A stretch of 64,000 nt of DNA. It comes from Halosimplex aquaticum (GTDB taxonomy: Archaea > Halobacteriota > Halobacteria > Halobacteriales > Haloarculaceae). The position numbers were made by a program, and so were the translations under genes. Position 1 is the stretch's first letter; the number at the start of each line of letters is the position of its first letter. The notes under the pieces were generated by a model. It was not told the DNA's origin. It ran no database searches and saw only the letters and a list, made by a program, of their open reading frames with translations. The stretch is from NCBI RefSeq assembly GCF_028747785.1, contig NZ_CP118158.1:3720001-3784000 (forward strand). The letters are read 5' to 3'. Shown in pieces: positions 54,901 to 62,783 of the stretch.

Positions 54901-54979
54901 CGACGACGAGCGAGACGGCGAAGACGGCGGCAACGGGAACGGCAAAGGCCGCGGCAAGGGGAAAGGCGGCGACGAGTAA
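51938..54979 (+). CDS. Tat-exported protein with three DUF4350-like units and a split SNase domain
   Basis: 1013 residues. GTG start, twin-arginine signal RRTFMRSTAITAAGGALAG. Two closely similar units (about 36-270 and 364-600) share SLVAVWAED, VLWDEGHGQY or VQWDEGHGQY, and FRFNDDQVEDE, and a third, more diverged one covers about 725-950 with LIEGGHNQFH. They resemble GATase-like/DUF4350 domains. A staphylococcal-nuclease domain is present in two pieces: DVTDGDTVDVAF and RVLGIDTPEKSG (about 285-340), and FGRVLGYLTY plus VREGYARVYG (about 611-710), with unit two lying between. The C-terminus is a Gly/Asn/Lys-rich tail. Probably a cell-surface nuclease or binding protein; activity depends on the split domain folding. 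Confidence 0.82.
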   Translation: MYRRTFMRSTAITAAGGALAGRGIGRVFGQETISALAFDSTSSLLDASKKPLTDDSLVAVWAEDTATSVDSDGNGDAVGYGDGQSIPLVAVDGSVAGVGGMLVPDGTDFRFGNEEFLLNLWDDRIGSGTVLWDEGHGQYYTLAGENADGSPGFSSFESYAEDNGYTVQATESLADDLSDADGVVITSPAESFSESETEALAQFVDGGGAIVLHDQSDYQDYDQTANLNDLAAALDVGFRFNDDQVEDETNNTGAPFVPTTSRFNDSFDLFANREGLGLDLDPTETYEVEVLDVTDGDTVDVAFVEESGRPEKSIRVLGIDTPEKSGAADAERPEEWEGIADDAPQPPEGGSGDTQSAPRDVGELNFYSTASLVDGSGDALTDDSLVAVWAEDSATNTDADGNGDAFVYEDEQIPLAAIDDDAGVVGFGATLVSDGASLDGSGNEDEFVLNVWDEQLGGSGTVQWDEGHGQYEDYRLDNFSTFESAAEDAGYTVEATESVPSDTESVDGYVVAVPDEGAAFGEDEREALQSFVDDGGVVFCHGVADYDDYDGTGTLNGVLDALGADFRFNDDQVEDEEHNEGAPFDLLTGALNTEQFPYLDSSAAALEAEYPYLATWGKKASAFAAEQLSAGTRATLSFDPKAQVYDDFGRVLGYLTYDRSGDGSRETLYNEVAVREGYARVYGSSYSRHDEFWAAEDAAREEGAGVWAASNPDESSPIRQGRVAEIFAPNPASVVRASGTVPPGHARVFAESSAEQRDADTTYDREIPLAAVDKGAGLAYLGAPLISEDYEAAEGYPVDTAGYDNFAFVTNLIDELADDDGPVLIEGGHNQFHLDYSLSSEDAAYYQRYLEGVDTQFEQVNDVTSSDSAERLDEAKALIVATPMYEFTDEEIDAVSSFADDGGAVVLLGSGLAPAAQRSHLDDVASGVGSDLRLGSGRVVDESSNLNGDPGVVTTGNFGPGRGKGRGKNEGNGGNGNGNGRGKGRDDGDDERDGEDGGNGNGKGRGKGKGGDE

Positions 54980-55027
54980 CCTCGCTCGGACCGGATCCTT
55001 AACCGTCGAACGGCCGCAGTCACCGGC

Positions 55028-56104
55028 ATGGACATCGAGCCGTTCGCGCTGGAGCGCTGGCTGGCGGAACACGAGCACGACGCGGCGGTGAACCTCGGCG
55101 ACAGCGGGGTCCGACCGCTGGAGGCCGACCGCTTCGACACGGACCCGGGCCGGCTCGGGTACGTGATTCCGACGAACGGCGACCCGGACCTGCGCGAGAC
55201 AGTCGCCGACCGGTACGACCGTGGCGCCGACGAACTCCTCTTCACCTGCGGCACCCAGGAGGCGAACCTGCTCGCCGTCCTCGCGACGCTGGACCGGGAC
55301 AGCCACGCGGTCTGCGTGACGCCGACCTACCAGTCGCTGCACTCGCTGCCGGCCGCGGTCGCCGACGTGACGCGCGTCGAACTCGCTCCGCCGGAGTGGA
55401 CGCTCGATCCCGACGCCGTCGCCGACGCGATCCGGCCGGACACCGAGCTGATCGTGCTCAACAACCCGAACAACCCGACGGGGAAGGTCCACTCGCAGGA
55501 GACGGTCGACGCCGTCTACGACTTCGCGGCCGGCGCAGACGCCTACCTCCTCTCCGACGAGGTGTACCGGCCGCTCACCTCGGTCGACGAACGGGTCACC
55601 CCCGTCGCGTCCATGGGGCCGCACGGCATCAGCACCTGCGGGCTCTCGAAGGGGTGGGGCCTGCCGGGGCTGCGATTCGGCTGGCTCGCCGGCCCGGAAG
55701 AGGTGGTCTCGGCCGCCTGGGGGTGGAAGGACTACACGACGATCTCGCCGTCGGCGTTCGGCCAGCACGTCGGTCGCCAGGCCATCGAGCGCGAGGACGA
55801 GTTGCTCGCCGAGAACCGGGCGCACGTCCGCGGGAACCGCGATCTGGTGGCCGACTTCGTCGACGAGTACGGGCTCGATTGGCACCTGCCCGCGGGCGCG
55901 ACTGGCTTCCTGACCGTCCCCGACGCGTTCGAGTCGAGCGACGCGTTCTGCCGTGCGCTCGTCGGGGAAGGAGTCGTCGTCGCGCCCGGCGAGGCGTTCG
56001 GCCACCCGGGGTACGTCCGCGTCGGCTTCGGGGCCGACCGGGAGACGGTGATCGACGGACTCGACAGGACGGGGCGAGTCATCGAGGAACGTCGGTCCCC
56101 GTAG
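55028..56104 (+). CDS. PLP-dependent class I/II aminotransferase
   Basis: 358 residues. Motifs in order: FTCGTQEANL near the cofactor phosphate site, NNPNNPTGKVHS (conserved Asn-Pro), LLSDEVYRPL (Asp contacting the pyridine nitrogen) and STCGLSKGWGLPGLRFGW with the PLP-binding Lys. The closest groups are aspartate aminotransferase-like and capreomycidine-synthase-like enzymes; the substrate is undecided. It begins 48 bp after the split-nuclease protein gene. Confidence 0.88.
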   Translation: MDIEPFALERWLAEHEHDAAVNLGDSGVRPLEADRFDTDPGRLGYVIPTNGDPDLRETVADRYDRGADELLFTCGTQEANLLAVLATLDRDSHAVCVTPTYQSLHSLPAAVADVTRVELAPPEWTLDPDAVADAIRPDTELIVLNNPNNPTGKVHSQETVDAVYDFAAGADAYLLSDEVYRPLTSVDERVTPVASMGPHGISTCGLSKGWGLPGLRFGWLAGPEEVVSAAWGWKDYTTISPSAFGQHVGRQAIEREDELLAENRAHVRGNRDLVADFVDEYGLDWHLPAGATGFLTVPDAFESSDAFCRALVGEGVVVAPGEAFGHPGYVRVGFGADRETVIDGLDRTGRVIEERRSP

Positions 56105-56257
56105 CGGCCGCGCTCGGCGCGGCTGTGGCTCCCCTCAGCCCCGACCAGTCCAGGTCGGCGGGCTATCGCTGCGTTCGCCGCGCGATAGCGGGCGATCGGC
56201 GGCGGGCGTACCGAGCGGGCAGTGCGGGTTTCCGGGCCGGAGACGCGTTCCAAACCG

Positions 56258-56263
56258 TTTATA
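56258..56263 (+). promoter_or_regulatory. TATA box of the aIF5A-agmatinase operon
   Basis: TTTATA lies 25-30 bp upstream of the aIF5A ATG at 56288, in CCGTTTATACC. The spacing implies a nearly leaderless transcript. Confidence 0.55.
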
Positions 56264-56287
56264 CCGGTCGCTCGTTTACGCCGCGGT

Positions 56288-56662
56288 ATGGCAACGAAGC
56301 AGGTCGAGGTTCGCGATCTGGACGAAGGGAGCTACGTCATGATTGACGACGCACCCTGCAAGATCAACGCCTACAGCACGGCCAAACCCGGCAAACACGG
56401 CAGCGCGAAGGCCCGCGTCGAGGCCGAGGGCGTCTTCGACGGCAAGAAGCGCAGCCTCTCCCAGCCTGTCGACGCGAAGATCCGCGTCCCGATCATCAAC
56501 CGCAAGCAGGGCCAGGTCGTCTCGACCTCCGGCGACGAGGCCCAGGTTATGGACCTGGAGACCTACGACACGTTCACGCTCGCGCTCCCGGACGGCGTCT
56601 CGATGGAACCCGACGACGAGATCGAGTACCTCGAGATGGAAGAGCAGCGCAAGATCGTCTAG
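56288..56662 (+). CDS. eif5A: translation initiation factor aIF5A
   Basis: 124 residues from the ATG at 56288 ([18 protein letters not shown]). The modification loop [13 protein letters not shown] contains the lysine that receives the (deoxy)hypusine group. The C-terminal OB domain follows, with [17 protein letters not shown] at the end. The factor promotes peptide-bond formation at difficult sequences. One base separates its stop from the agmatinase start, so the genes are cotranscribed. Deoxyhypusine synthase lies 6 kb further on. Confidence 0.97.
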   Translation: MATKQVEVRDLDEGSYVMIDDAPCKINAYSTAKPGKHGSAKARVEAEGVFDGKKRSLSQPVDAKIRVPIINRKQGQVVSTSGDEAQVMDLETYDTFTLALPDGVSMEPDDEIEYLEMEEQRKIV

Positions 56663-56663
56663 G

Positions 56664-57470
56664 ATGTTCCCCGGCGCGGACGCACGCCGCGAGGAGGCCG
56701 ACTACGCGCTGGTCGGCGCCCCGCTCGACGCCTCCACGTCGTTCGAGCCCGGCGCCCGGTTCGGCCCCCGGCGCGTCCGCCACTACGCGGAACACTTCGA
56801 CGACTACGACCACCGCACCGACCAGCGGTTCTCTTCTCTCGCGGTCTACGACCACGGGGACGTCGGCCCGACCGCCGACGTCTCCGAGTACCTCACCTTC
56901 CTCCGCGGCGCGCTCTCTGACTTCCGCGAGGAAGGCGCCGTCCCGCTTCTCGTCGGCGGCGAACACACCGTCAGCGTCGCCGGCGTCCGCGCCGTCGACC
57001 CCGACGTGTTCGTCTGCGTCGACGCCCACCTGGATCTGCGGGAGTCGTACGCGGGCGACCCGCTCAGTCACGCGACGGTGACTCGCCACGCTCTCGACGC
57101 GGCCGACCGGGCCGTGATCCTGGGCGCTCGCACCGGGAGCGAGGCCGAGTGGGACCGCGCGAGCGAGTCGGACGTGACGGTCGTCGCGCCCGCCGACGTG
57201 GCCGACTGGGAACCCGACGTCGGCGACGACGAGTCGGTGTATCTGAGCGTCGACATCGACGGGTTCGACCCCGGTTACGCGCCCGGGACCGGGACGATGG
57301 AGCCCTTCGGGCTCTCGCCCCGGGAGGGACGGCGGATCGTCCGCGACCTCGCACCGTCGGTCGAGGGGTTCGACGTGGTGGAGGTGAACGACAGAGACGA
57401 CGGCCAGTCGGCCGTGCTCGCGGCGAAACTGCTCCGTGCGTTCGTCTACGCGCACGCGATGGATCGGTAG
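56664..57470 (+). CDS. speB: agmatinase (ureohydrolase family)
   Basis: 268 residues from the ATG at 56664. Manganese-binding motifs are GGEHTVSVAG, CVDAHLDLRE and SVDIDGFDPGYAPGTG; the last lacks the usual Pro-Gly in the loop and reads GTGTMEPFGL. It hydrolyses agmatine to putrescine and urea, or an agmatine-derived adduct. Location next to aIF5A agrees with the haloarchaeal deoxyhypusine pathway studied in Haloferax, in which agmatine-derived intermediates take part. Start chosen because it abuts the aIF5A stop; the frame stays open upstream as a shadow. Confidence 0.9.
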   Translation: MFPGADARREEADYALVGAPLDASTSFEPGARFGPRRVRHYAEHFDDYDHRTDQRFSSLAVYDHGDVGPTADVSEYLTFLRGALSDFREEGAVPLLVGGEHTVSVAGVRAVDPDVFVCVDAHLDLRESYAGDPLSHATVTRHALDAADRAVILGARTGSEAEWDRASESDVTVVAPADVADWEPDVGDDESVYLSVDIDGFDPGYAPGTGTMEPFGLSPREGRRIVRDLAPSVEGFDVVEVNDRDDGQSAVLAAKLLRAFVYAHAMDR

Positions 57471-57568
57471 ACGGGGCGGCGACTGCGCCGGCGGCGTCGG
57501 CCGACCGGCGCCGGGCCGGGTCGACCGGCACCGACTGTTTTACATCCACCGGGGTGCACGGGCCAGAC

Positions 57569-58534
57569 ATGGACCGACTCTCGTCGTGTTACTTCTGTGG
57601 CGCGGCCCTCGACGCCACGCTCGAAGAACGCCCAGTGGTCCCCTCGACGCTCCACCCCAGCACCGACTCCCAGAAGACCGTCGTCCTCTGTGTCACCTGT
57701 CAGCGAAAGCTCGACGCCGTCCTCGGGACCGTCCTCGACGCCGTCGAAGCCGACGCCGGCGACGTCTCGCCCGACGCCTCCACGGGCGCGGAGCGGACCT
57801 CCGACGACCGCACGGACGGAAGCGCGGCGACCGCCGACGAGTCGACGGCGGCCGGCGGCGACCTGGAGTCGACGCTCGGCGACGACGAAGACATCCTGAC
57901 GCCGGTCGGCGAAGACGACGGTACTGGCGAGGACGGAGGCGACGATTCGGACGACGAGGCGGAGGGCGACTCGGCCGTCGACAGGTCGAAGAAACCGAAG
58001 TACACGGACTCCCGCGGCGCCGGCTTCCGCCGCGAGGACGACGGCCCCGTCGAGACGGGGTCGCTCACCGGCGGCGCCTTCTCCGACGACGACGAAGACG
58101 ACTCCTCCGACTCGGGGTCGCTCACCGGCGACGCGTTCGCTGACGACGGAAGCGCGAGCGAGGACCGCTCGTCCGGTACCGGACAGTCGAGTGGCGCAGC
58201 AGGCAACGGCTCGGGATCCGTGGCCGACAGCGGTTCGGCGTCGTCGGGCGACGGCGGAACCGGCGCGAGCGGCGACGGTGCGAGCGGAGGCGGGTCGACC
58301 GGGGACGGCGGGAGCGGCCCCCAGCGCGACGTGTCGATGACGCGCCTGGAGAACACGAAGGTGATGCGCCTGCTGGAGAACAGGGAGTTCCCCGTCGACA
58401 GGGACGAGTTCGTCACCGTCGCCGCCAACGCCTACCAGGTCTCCCGCGACGACTGCGACAAGGTGATCGACCTCGCCGTCGAGCACGGACTCCTCCGCGA
58501 GGAGAGCGGCCAGCTGTACGGCGGCGACTCGTAA
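57569..58534 (+). CDS. zinc-ribbon protein with low-complexity linker and C-terminal winged-helix-like segment
   Basis: 321 residues from the ATG at 57569. The N-terminus has CYFCGAAL and LCVTCQRKL, two CxxC pairs making one zinc ribbon. A disordered, Asp/Ser/Gly-rich linker of about 180 residues follows. The last 70 residues (TRLENTKVMRLLENREFPVD, then CDKVIDLAVEHGLL) look like a winged helix. A DNA-binding or transcription-associated role is possible. Unrecognised family; context is core chromosome. Confidence 0.72.
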   Translation: MDRLSSCYFCGAALDATLEERPVVPSTLHPSTDSQKTVVLCVTCQRKLDAVLGTVLDAVEADAGDVSPDASTGAERTSDDRTDGSAATADESTAAGGDLESTLGDDEDILTPVGEDDGTGEDGGDDSDDEAEGDSAVDRSKKPKYTDSRGAGFRREDDGPVETGSLTGGAFSDDDEDDSSDSGSLTGDAFADDGSASEDRSSGTGQSSGAAGNGSGSVADSGSASSGDGGTGASGDGASGGGSTGDGGSGPQRDVSMTRLENTKVMRLLENREFPVDRDEFVTVAANAYQVSRDDCDKVIDLAVEHGLLREESGQLYGGDS

Positions 58535-58645
58535 CGGACGACCGCTCGACGCCGCGCTCTCGGTTCTCGGTCTCGACTCCGGACTCTGTGTCTCACCTCG
58601 GCGAAAGCCACAACCAATAGGGCCCCGACCGTCGAACCCGCCGGT

Positions 58646-59413
58646 ATGGACCTCTCGACTGTCTGCCAGCGGTACGACGACCGGCTCGCCCCCGAGGAGT
58701 ACGCCGACGTGGACGCCAGCGCCAACGGCCTCCAGGTCGGTCCCGAATCGGCCTCCGTCGAGACGGTCGCCTTCGCGGTCGACGCGGCGGGCGCGACCAT
58801 CGAGACGGCCATCGACCGCGGCGCGGACCTCCTCGTCGTCCACCACGGGCTCTCGTGGGGCGGCATCGACCGCGTCACCGGCCTCGCGTACGACCGCATC
58901 GCACCGCTCGTCGAGGACGATCTCGCGCTGTACGCGATGCACCTGCCCCTCGACGGCCACGGAGAACTCGGCAACGCCGCCGGCGTCGCGGACGTGCTGG
59001 GACTGGACGACCGCGAACCGTTCGGGGAGATCGGCCCGGTCACCATCGGCCAGCGCGGTCGACGCTCCGATCCCCTCTCGCCCGACGAACTGGCGTCCGT
59101 GCTCGACGACGAACTCGACACCGGCGGCGAGGGCGTCCAGTACTTCGACTTCGGTCACACGGAAATCGAGGACATCGCCGTCGTCACCGGCGGCGGCGCC
59201 GACTGGCTGGAGGAGGCCATCGACGCCGGGGTCGACGCGTTCGTCACCGGCGAGGGGAAACAGAAAGTGTACCACCAGGCCCGCGACGCCGGCGTGAACG
59301 TCTTCCTCGGCGGCCACTACGCCACCGAGACCTTCGGCGTGCAGGCCCTGCAGGAACTGGCCGACGAGTGGGGACTGGAGACGACCTACGTCGACCACCC
59401 GACCGGACTGTAA
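58646..59413 (+). CDS. Nif3-like dinuclear metal centre protein
   Basis: 255 residues, the typical length of the single-domain archaeal/bacterial Nif3 family. Metal-binding residues are visible in LLVVHHGLSWGG, YAMHLPLDGHGELGN and, near the C-terminus, GHYATETFGVQ (the H-x3-E pattern). These hexameric proteins bind two metal ions; the GTP cyclohydrolase-type name sometimes attached to them is not established. Single gene. Confidence 0.9.
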   Translation: MDLSTVCQRYDDRLAPEEYADVDASANGLQVGPESASVETVAFAVDAAGATIETAIDRGADLLVVHHGLSWGGIDRVTGLAYDRIAPLVEDDLALYAMHLPLDGHGELGNAAGVADVLGLDDREPFGEIGPVTIGQRGRRSDPLSPDELASVLDDELDTGGEGVQYFDFGHTEIEDIAVVTGGGADWLEEAIDAGVDAFVTGEGKQKVYHQARDAGVNVFLGGHYATETFGVQALQELADEWGLETTYVDHPTGL

Positions 59414-59503
59414 GTCGGTCCACTGCGTGATGGACAGCGATAAGCGCGTCTCGGAGCCAGGTCCGCAACGTATATCCTCTGTACGTATCTCTGGTTGAAC
59501 GAG

Positions 59504-59686
59504 ATGTCTCAACCGAACCTCCTGGCGAACCCGCTGTTCAGGTACGGAGTGGGAGCGAGCGGCGCAGCGATGGTCGCCGCCGTCGCGTACCTCTACCTCG
59601 AAGGGACGACCCAGCTCGTCGCCTACGCTATCGCAGTCCTCGACATCGTCGTCACACCGCAGATCCTGAAGTGGGCGGCGGCCTGA
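59504..59686 (+). CDS. small two-helix membrane protein
   Basis: 60 residues from the ATG at 59504 (MSQPNLLANPLF); a TTG three codons upstream is possible. Two hydrophobic segments (GASGAAMVAAVAYLYL and LVAYAIAVLDIVVTPQIL) form a hairpin. Similar short proteins are common in Halobacteria, without known function. Confidence 0.65.
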   Translation: MSQPNLLANPLFRYGVGASGAAMVAAVAYLYLEGTTQLVAYAIAVLDIVVTPQILKWAAA

Positions 59687-59714
59687 GCCGTTCGCTTCCT
59701 CCGCTCGCTCGCGG

Positions 59715-60035
59715 TCAGTACAGTTCGCCGCCGAGTGGAACGTCCTCGTCCGGGGTGACCAGCACAGGGTTGCCGTCGTCGCCGGGCACACCGACCGTCA
59801 GCGCCTCCGATTCGAACCCCGCAATGCGGACGCTCCCGAGGTTCGTCGCCGCCAGCACCTGCCGCCCTTCGAGGTCGGCCGCCTGGTGGTGGTAGCCGAG
59901 CTGGGCCGCCGACTGCCGCGTCTCCTCGCCTAGGTCGAGCCAGAGTTTGACCATCTCAGGCTTGTTCGCCTCGGGGAACGGCTCGGCGCGTTCGACTCTC
60001 GCCACCTGGATCGTCGCGTCGAACGGACTGTCCAT
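59715..60035 (-). CDS. CsaA/EMAP-type tRNA-binding domain protein
   Basis: 106 residues forming one OB-fold tRNA-binding domain: VARVERAEPFPEANKPEM, WLDLGEETRQSAAQL, VLAATNLGSVRIAGFESEAL and a final VTPDEDVPLGGEL. This corresponds to CsaA, a stand-alone version of the C-terminal domain of methionyl-tRNA synthetase, proposed as a chaperone or tRNA-binding factor. It is convergent with the small membrane gene. Confidence 0.88.
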   Translation of the reverse strand: MDSPFDATIQVARVERAEPFPEANKPEMVKLWLDLGEETRQSAAQLGYHHQAADLEGRQVLAATNLGSVRIAGFESEALTVGVPGDDGNPVLVTPDEDVPLGGELY

Positions 60036-60294
60036 ACTGCTGGGATCCGGTCGTCCGGTTGTAAGGGTTTCTCCGCTGGACGGCCGCCATCAACCGACTC
60101 GCGGTCCCGGGACGACCGTTCGCCGCCCTCGCCACCAGCCGGCCGGTTCGCTGCCGGGAAACCCAATTTGGTACTGTTCGACACCCGACTGGTAGATTGT
60201 GAACGCCTGTCACGGGGTCCGAAACGGTCGAAAACGGGCGATCGGACGTATTCGATTGGAAACGCTTTAGCCGCGCGTCCGGATACAGGGGGCA

Positions 60295-61482
60295 ATGAGT
60301 TACCGCATCGGACTCGTCGGCAAGCCCTCGGTGGGCAAGTCGACGCTGTTCAACGCCGCGACGATGAACGACGTGCCCGAGGGGGCCTACCCCTTCACGA
60401 CTATCGACCCGAGCGTCGGCGAGGCCTACGTCCGCGTCGAGTGCGCCGCGCCGGAGTTCGACCACTCCTGCACGCCCAACACCGGCTACTGCGAGGAGGG
60501 CGTCCGCTTCGTCCCGACGAAACTCGTCGACGTCGCGGGCCTGGTCCCCGGCGCCCACGAGGGTCGCGGCCTCGGCAACCAGTTCCTCTCTGACCTCAAC
60601 GAGACCGACGTGCTGGTCCACGTCGTCGACTTCTCCGGCGAGACCGACATCGAGGGCGAGGCGACCGAGGACCACGACCCCCGCGAGGACATCGACTTCC
60701 TCGAAGAAGAGCTGGACATGTGGTACCTCGACATCCTGGAGAAGGGGATCGAGCGCTACCGCTCGGGCTACCACGGCCAGGAGCGGGACATCGAGGTCGA
60801 CCTCGCCGAGCAGATGAGCGCCTTCGGGACGAACGAGGACGAGATCAAGCAGGTGCTCCTCTCGCTGGGCCTCGAACTCGATCCCGACGAGTGGGACGAG
60901 GAAGACAAGGAGGCGCTCGCCCGCGAGATCCGCCTGCGGACGAAGCCGATGGTCGTCGCGGCGAACAAGATGGACAAGCCGGCCGCCCAGGAGAACTTCG
61001 CCGAGATCACCGAGGAAGACGAGTACGACCACCTCACCTTCGTCCCGGTCTCGGCCCACGCCGAGAAGGCGCTGAAGACCGCCGACGAGCAAGGCGTCGT
61101 CGACTACCGCCCCGGGGACAGCGAGTTCGAGATCGTCGGCGACGTGAGCGGCGAGCAGGAGGCCGGACTCGAACAGATCCGCGAGTTCGTCACCGAGTAC
61201 GAGGGGACCGGCGTCCAGCGCGCCCTGGAGACCGCGCTGTTCGACGTGCTCGACGCCATCGCGGTGTTCCCCGGCGCCGAGAAACCGCAGGAGGACGGCA
61301 CCTTCCTGCAGGACTGTTTCGTCCTGCCGGGCGGTTCCACGGCGGAGGAGTTCGCGTACTTCCTGCACACCGACATCGGCGAGGGGTTCCTGCACGCGAT
61401 GGACATCCGCTCGGGGCGGCAGGTCGGCGCCGACACCGAACTCGACCACCGCGACGTGGTCGAGATCACGACGACGAACTGA
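60295..61482 (+). CDS. ychF: YchF/Ola1-type translation-associated GTPase
   Basis: 395 residues. G1 motif GLVGKPSVGKSTLFNAAT, G3 region VDVAGLVPGAHEGRGLGNQ and G4 AANKMDKP are present. The C-terminal TGS domain is recognisable in AEEFAYFLHTDIGEGFLHAM. The protein belongs to the Obg-related, HAS-type family that binds ribosomes and can favour ATP in bacteria and eukaryotes. Its closest relatives are archaeal YchF-like proteins. Single gene on the plus strand. Confidence 0.93.
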   Translation: MSYRIGLVGKPSVGKSTLFNAATMNDVPEGAYPFTTIDPSVGEAYVRVECAAPEFDHSCTPNTGYCEEGVRFVPTKLVDVAGLVPGAHEGRGLGNQFLSDLNETDVLVHVVDFSGETDIEGEATEDHDPREDIDFLEEELDMWYLDILEKGIERYRSGYHGQERDIEVDLAEQMSAFGTNEDEIKQVLLSLGLELDPDEWDEEDKEALAREIRLRTKPMVVAANKMDKPAAQENFAEITEEDEYDHLTFVPVSAHAEKALKTADEQGVVDYRPGDSEFEIVGDVSGEQEAGLEQIREFVTEYEGTGVQRALETALFDVLDAIAVFPGAEKPQEDGTFLQDCFVLPGGSTAEEFAYFLHTDIGEGFLHAMDIRSGRQVGADTELDHRDVVEITTTN

Positions 61483-61567
61483 GCGGGACGCCGCCGGGCA
61501 GGCGGACAGCCGCCGATTCTCCGCGAGCGAGCGATTCAAGAGACCGCGCGTCCTTGTCGGCGGTATC

Positions 61568-62143
61568 GTGACGGCGCCGGCGTACGACGAGATCGCGACC
61601 CACGAGGATCTGGTGGTGTGGTCGCGCGACTACTGCAAGGAGGTCCGCCGCGAGTGGCTGGTCGACGTGCGCTTCGACCTCGTGGAGTGGGAAGTCTCGA
61701 CCCGCGCCAAGCGACGCGCCGCCGCCGTCAAGCGCCCGAAGATCCCCGAGGCCGAAGTCGGCTCCCCGGTCGACTGGGAAACCGTCGAAGCGGCGGGCGG
61801 TCGCCGCGCCGATGGCCGGCCGTTCCCCGCCACGCTGTCGCTGACGTGGGACGCCTTCGAGGCGTTCGAGCGGACGGAGTGGGAGTCGACGCTCCGGCAC
61901 GAGCTGATCCACCTCGAACAGTACCAGCGCTGCGGGACCACCGACCACGGTCCGGAGTTCAAGGCCCGCGCCGAGGAACTGGACACGGAGGTCCACTGCG
62001 AGACGTTCTCGGACCCGAAGTACGTCCTCCGCTGTGAGTCCTGTGACGCGCTGGTCGCCCACCGCTACCGGGACTGCAAACTCGTCCGCCGCGCCGACGA
62101 GTACCGCTCCTCCTGTTGCGAGTCCCCGCTCGTCGTGGAGTGA
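61568..62143 (+). CDS. SprT-like zinc metalloprotease domain protein
   Basis: 191 residues from a GTG start. The active-site motif is LRHELIHLEQYQ (HExxH), with the third ligand in HGPEFKARAEEL. A C-terminal zinc ribbon has CESCDALVAHR and SSCCESPL. SprT/Spartan-type proteases cleave DNA-protein crosslinks in eukaryotes; the archaeal role is unproved. Confidence 0.88.
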   Translation: MTAPAYDEIATHEDLVVWSRDYCKEVRREWLVDVRFDLVEWEVSTRAKRRAAAVKRPKIPEAEVGSPVDWETVEAAGGRRADGRPFPATLSLTWDAFEAFERTEWESTLRHELIHLEQYQRCGTTDHGPEFKARAEELDTEVHCETFSDPKYVLRCESCDALVAHRYRDCKLVRRADEYRSSCCESPLVVE

Positions 62144-62229
62144 CCGAACCGTTCTGACACTGGTTCTCTCACTCTCGTTTCTGCGGCCGCACTATCGGTA
62201 AGTACAGTCCACACCGCGAGCTATTGCGG

Positions 62230-62690
62230 TGGCGCGCGCTGTCGAGCGGTGCGAGGTCGACCGAAGTGAGACCTCGATGCGAACGGGGAACGGAGTGACC
62301 CGTGAGCGTGCCGAGCGACAACGAGGCCGCGAGGCGAAGTCGTGCGAGGTCTTCGTGAACGGAGTGAACGAAGGCTTGTCAGAGCTTGCTCTGACAGTGG
62401 ATGAGCGAAGGAGCGGAGCGGCTGAGCGAATCGGCTGGGGAGGTGTGAGGCGCTGTGCGGTGCTGTTCCTGGCGGACTGAAAGGGCGAGGCGCGCTCGGT
62501 GAGCGAAGCGAATGGAGTCGCCTGAGCGGGCACTATCCGAACGAAGTGAGGATATCCCGCGCAGCGACCGCGAGAGCGAGGGCGACCGAAGGGAGACCTC
62601 GAATGCGAACGGGGAGCGTAGCGACCCGTGAGCGAGCGCGCCGAGGGCTTTCATCGCTTGCTGTTGTCCGCGGTCGAGACAGCTCAGAGC
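62230..62690. repeat. degenerate GAGCG-type repeats in the intergenic region 62144-62783
   Basis: This 640-bp gap holds no credible gene. It contains two related copies of a unit of about 60 bp: one from about 62262 (CGACCGAAGTGAGACCTCG) and one from about 62583 (CGACCGAAGGGAGACCTCG). Both continue with GCGAACGGGG and GACCCGTGAGCG. Between them the DNA is dense in short, partly self-complementary words such as GAACGGAGTGA and GAGCGAAGCGA. Such sequences are frequent between haloarchaeal genes; their function is unknown. Confidence 0.65.
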
Positions 62691-62783
62691 GAGCGGGTCG
62701 AGAATCCCCATCGCCCAACACTCGCTGACCCAGCTAGTCTCGAACCGCGGACTTGAAGCGCGCGGGCGGCCGACTGGCGGACA

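Noticed and set aside
57446..59791. Minus-strand frame of 781 codons, and similar ones at 52295-54004, 54083-56005, 59956-61539 and 62379-63908
   Set aside because: All lie opposite confidently assigned genes and show no protein family signature.
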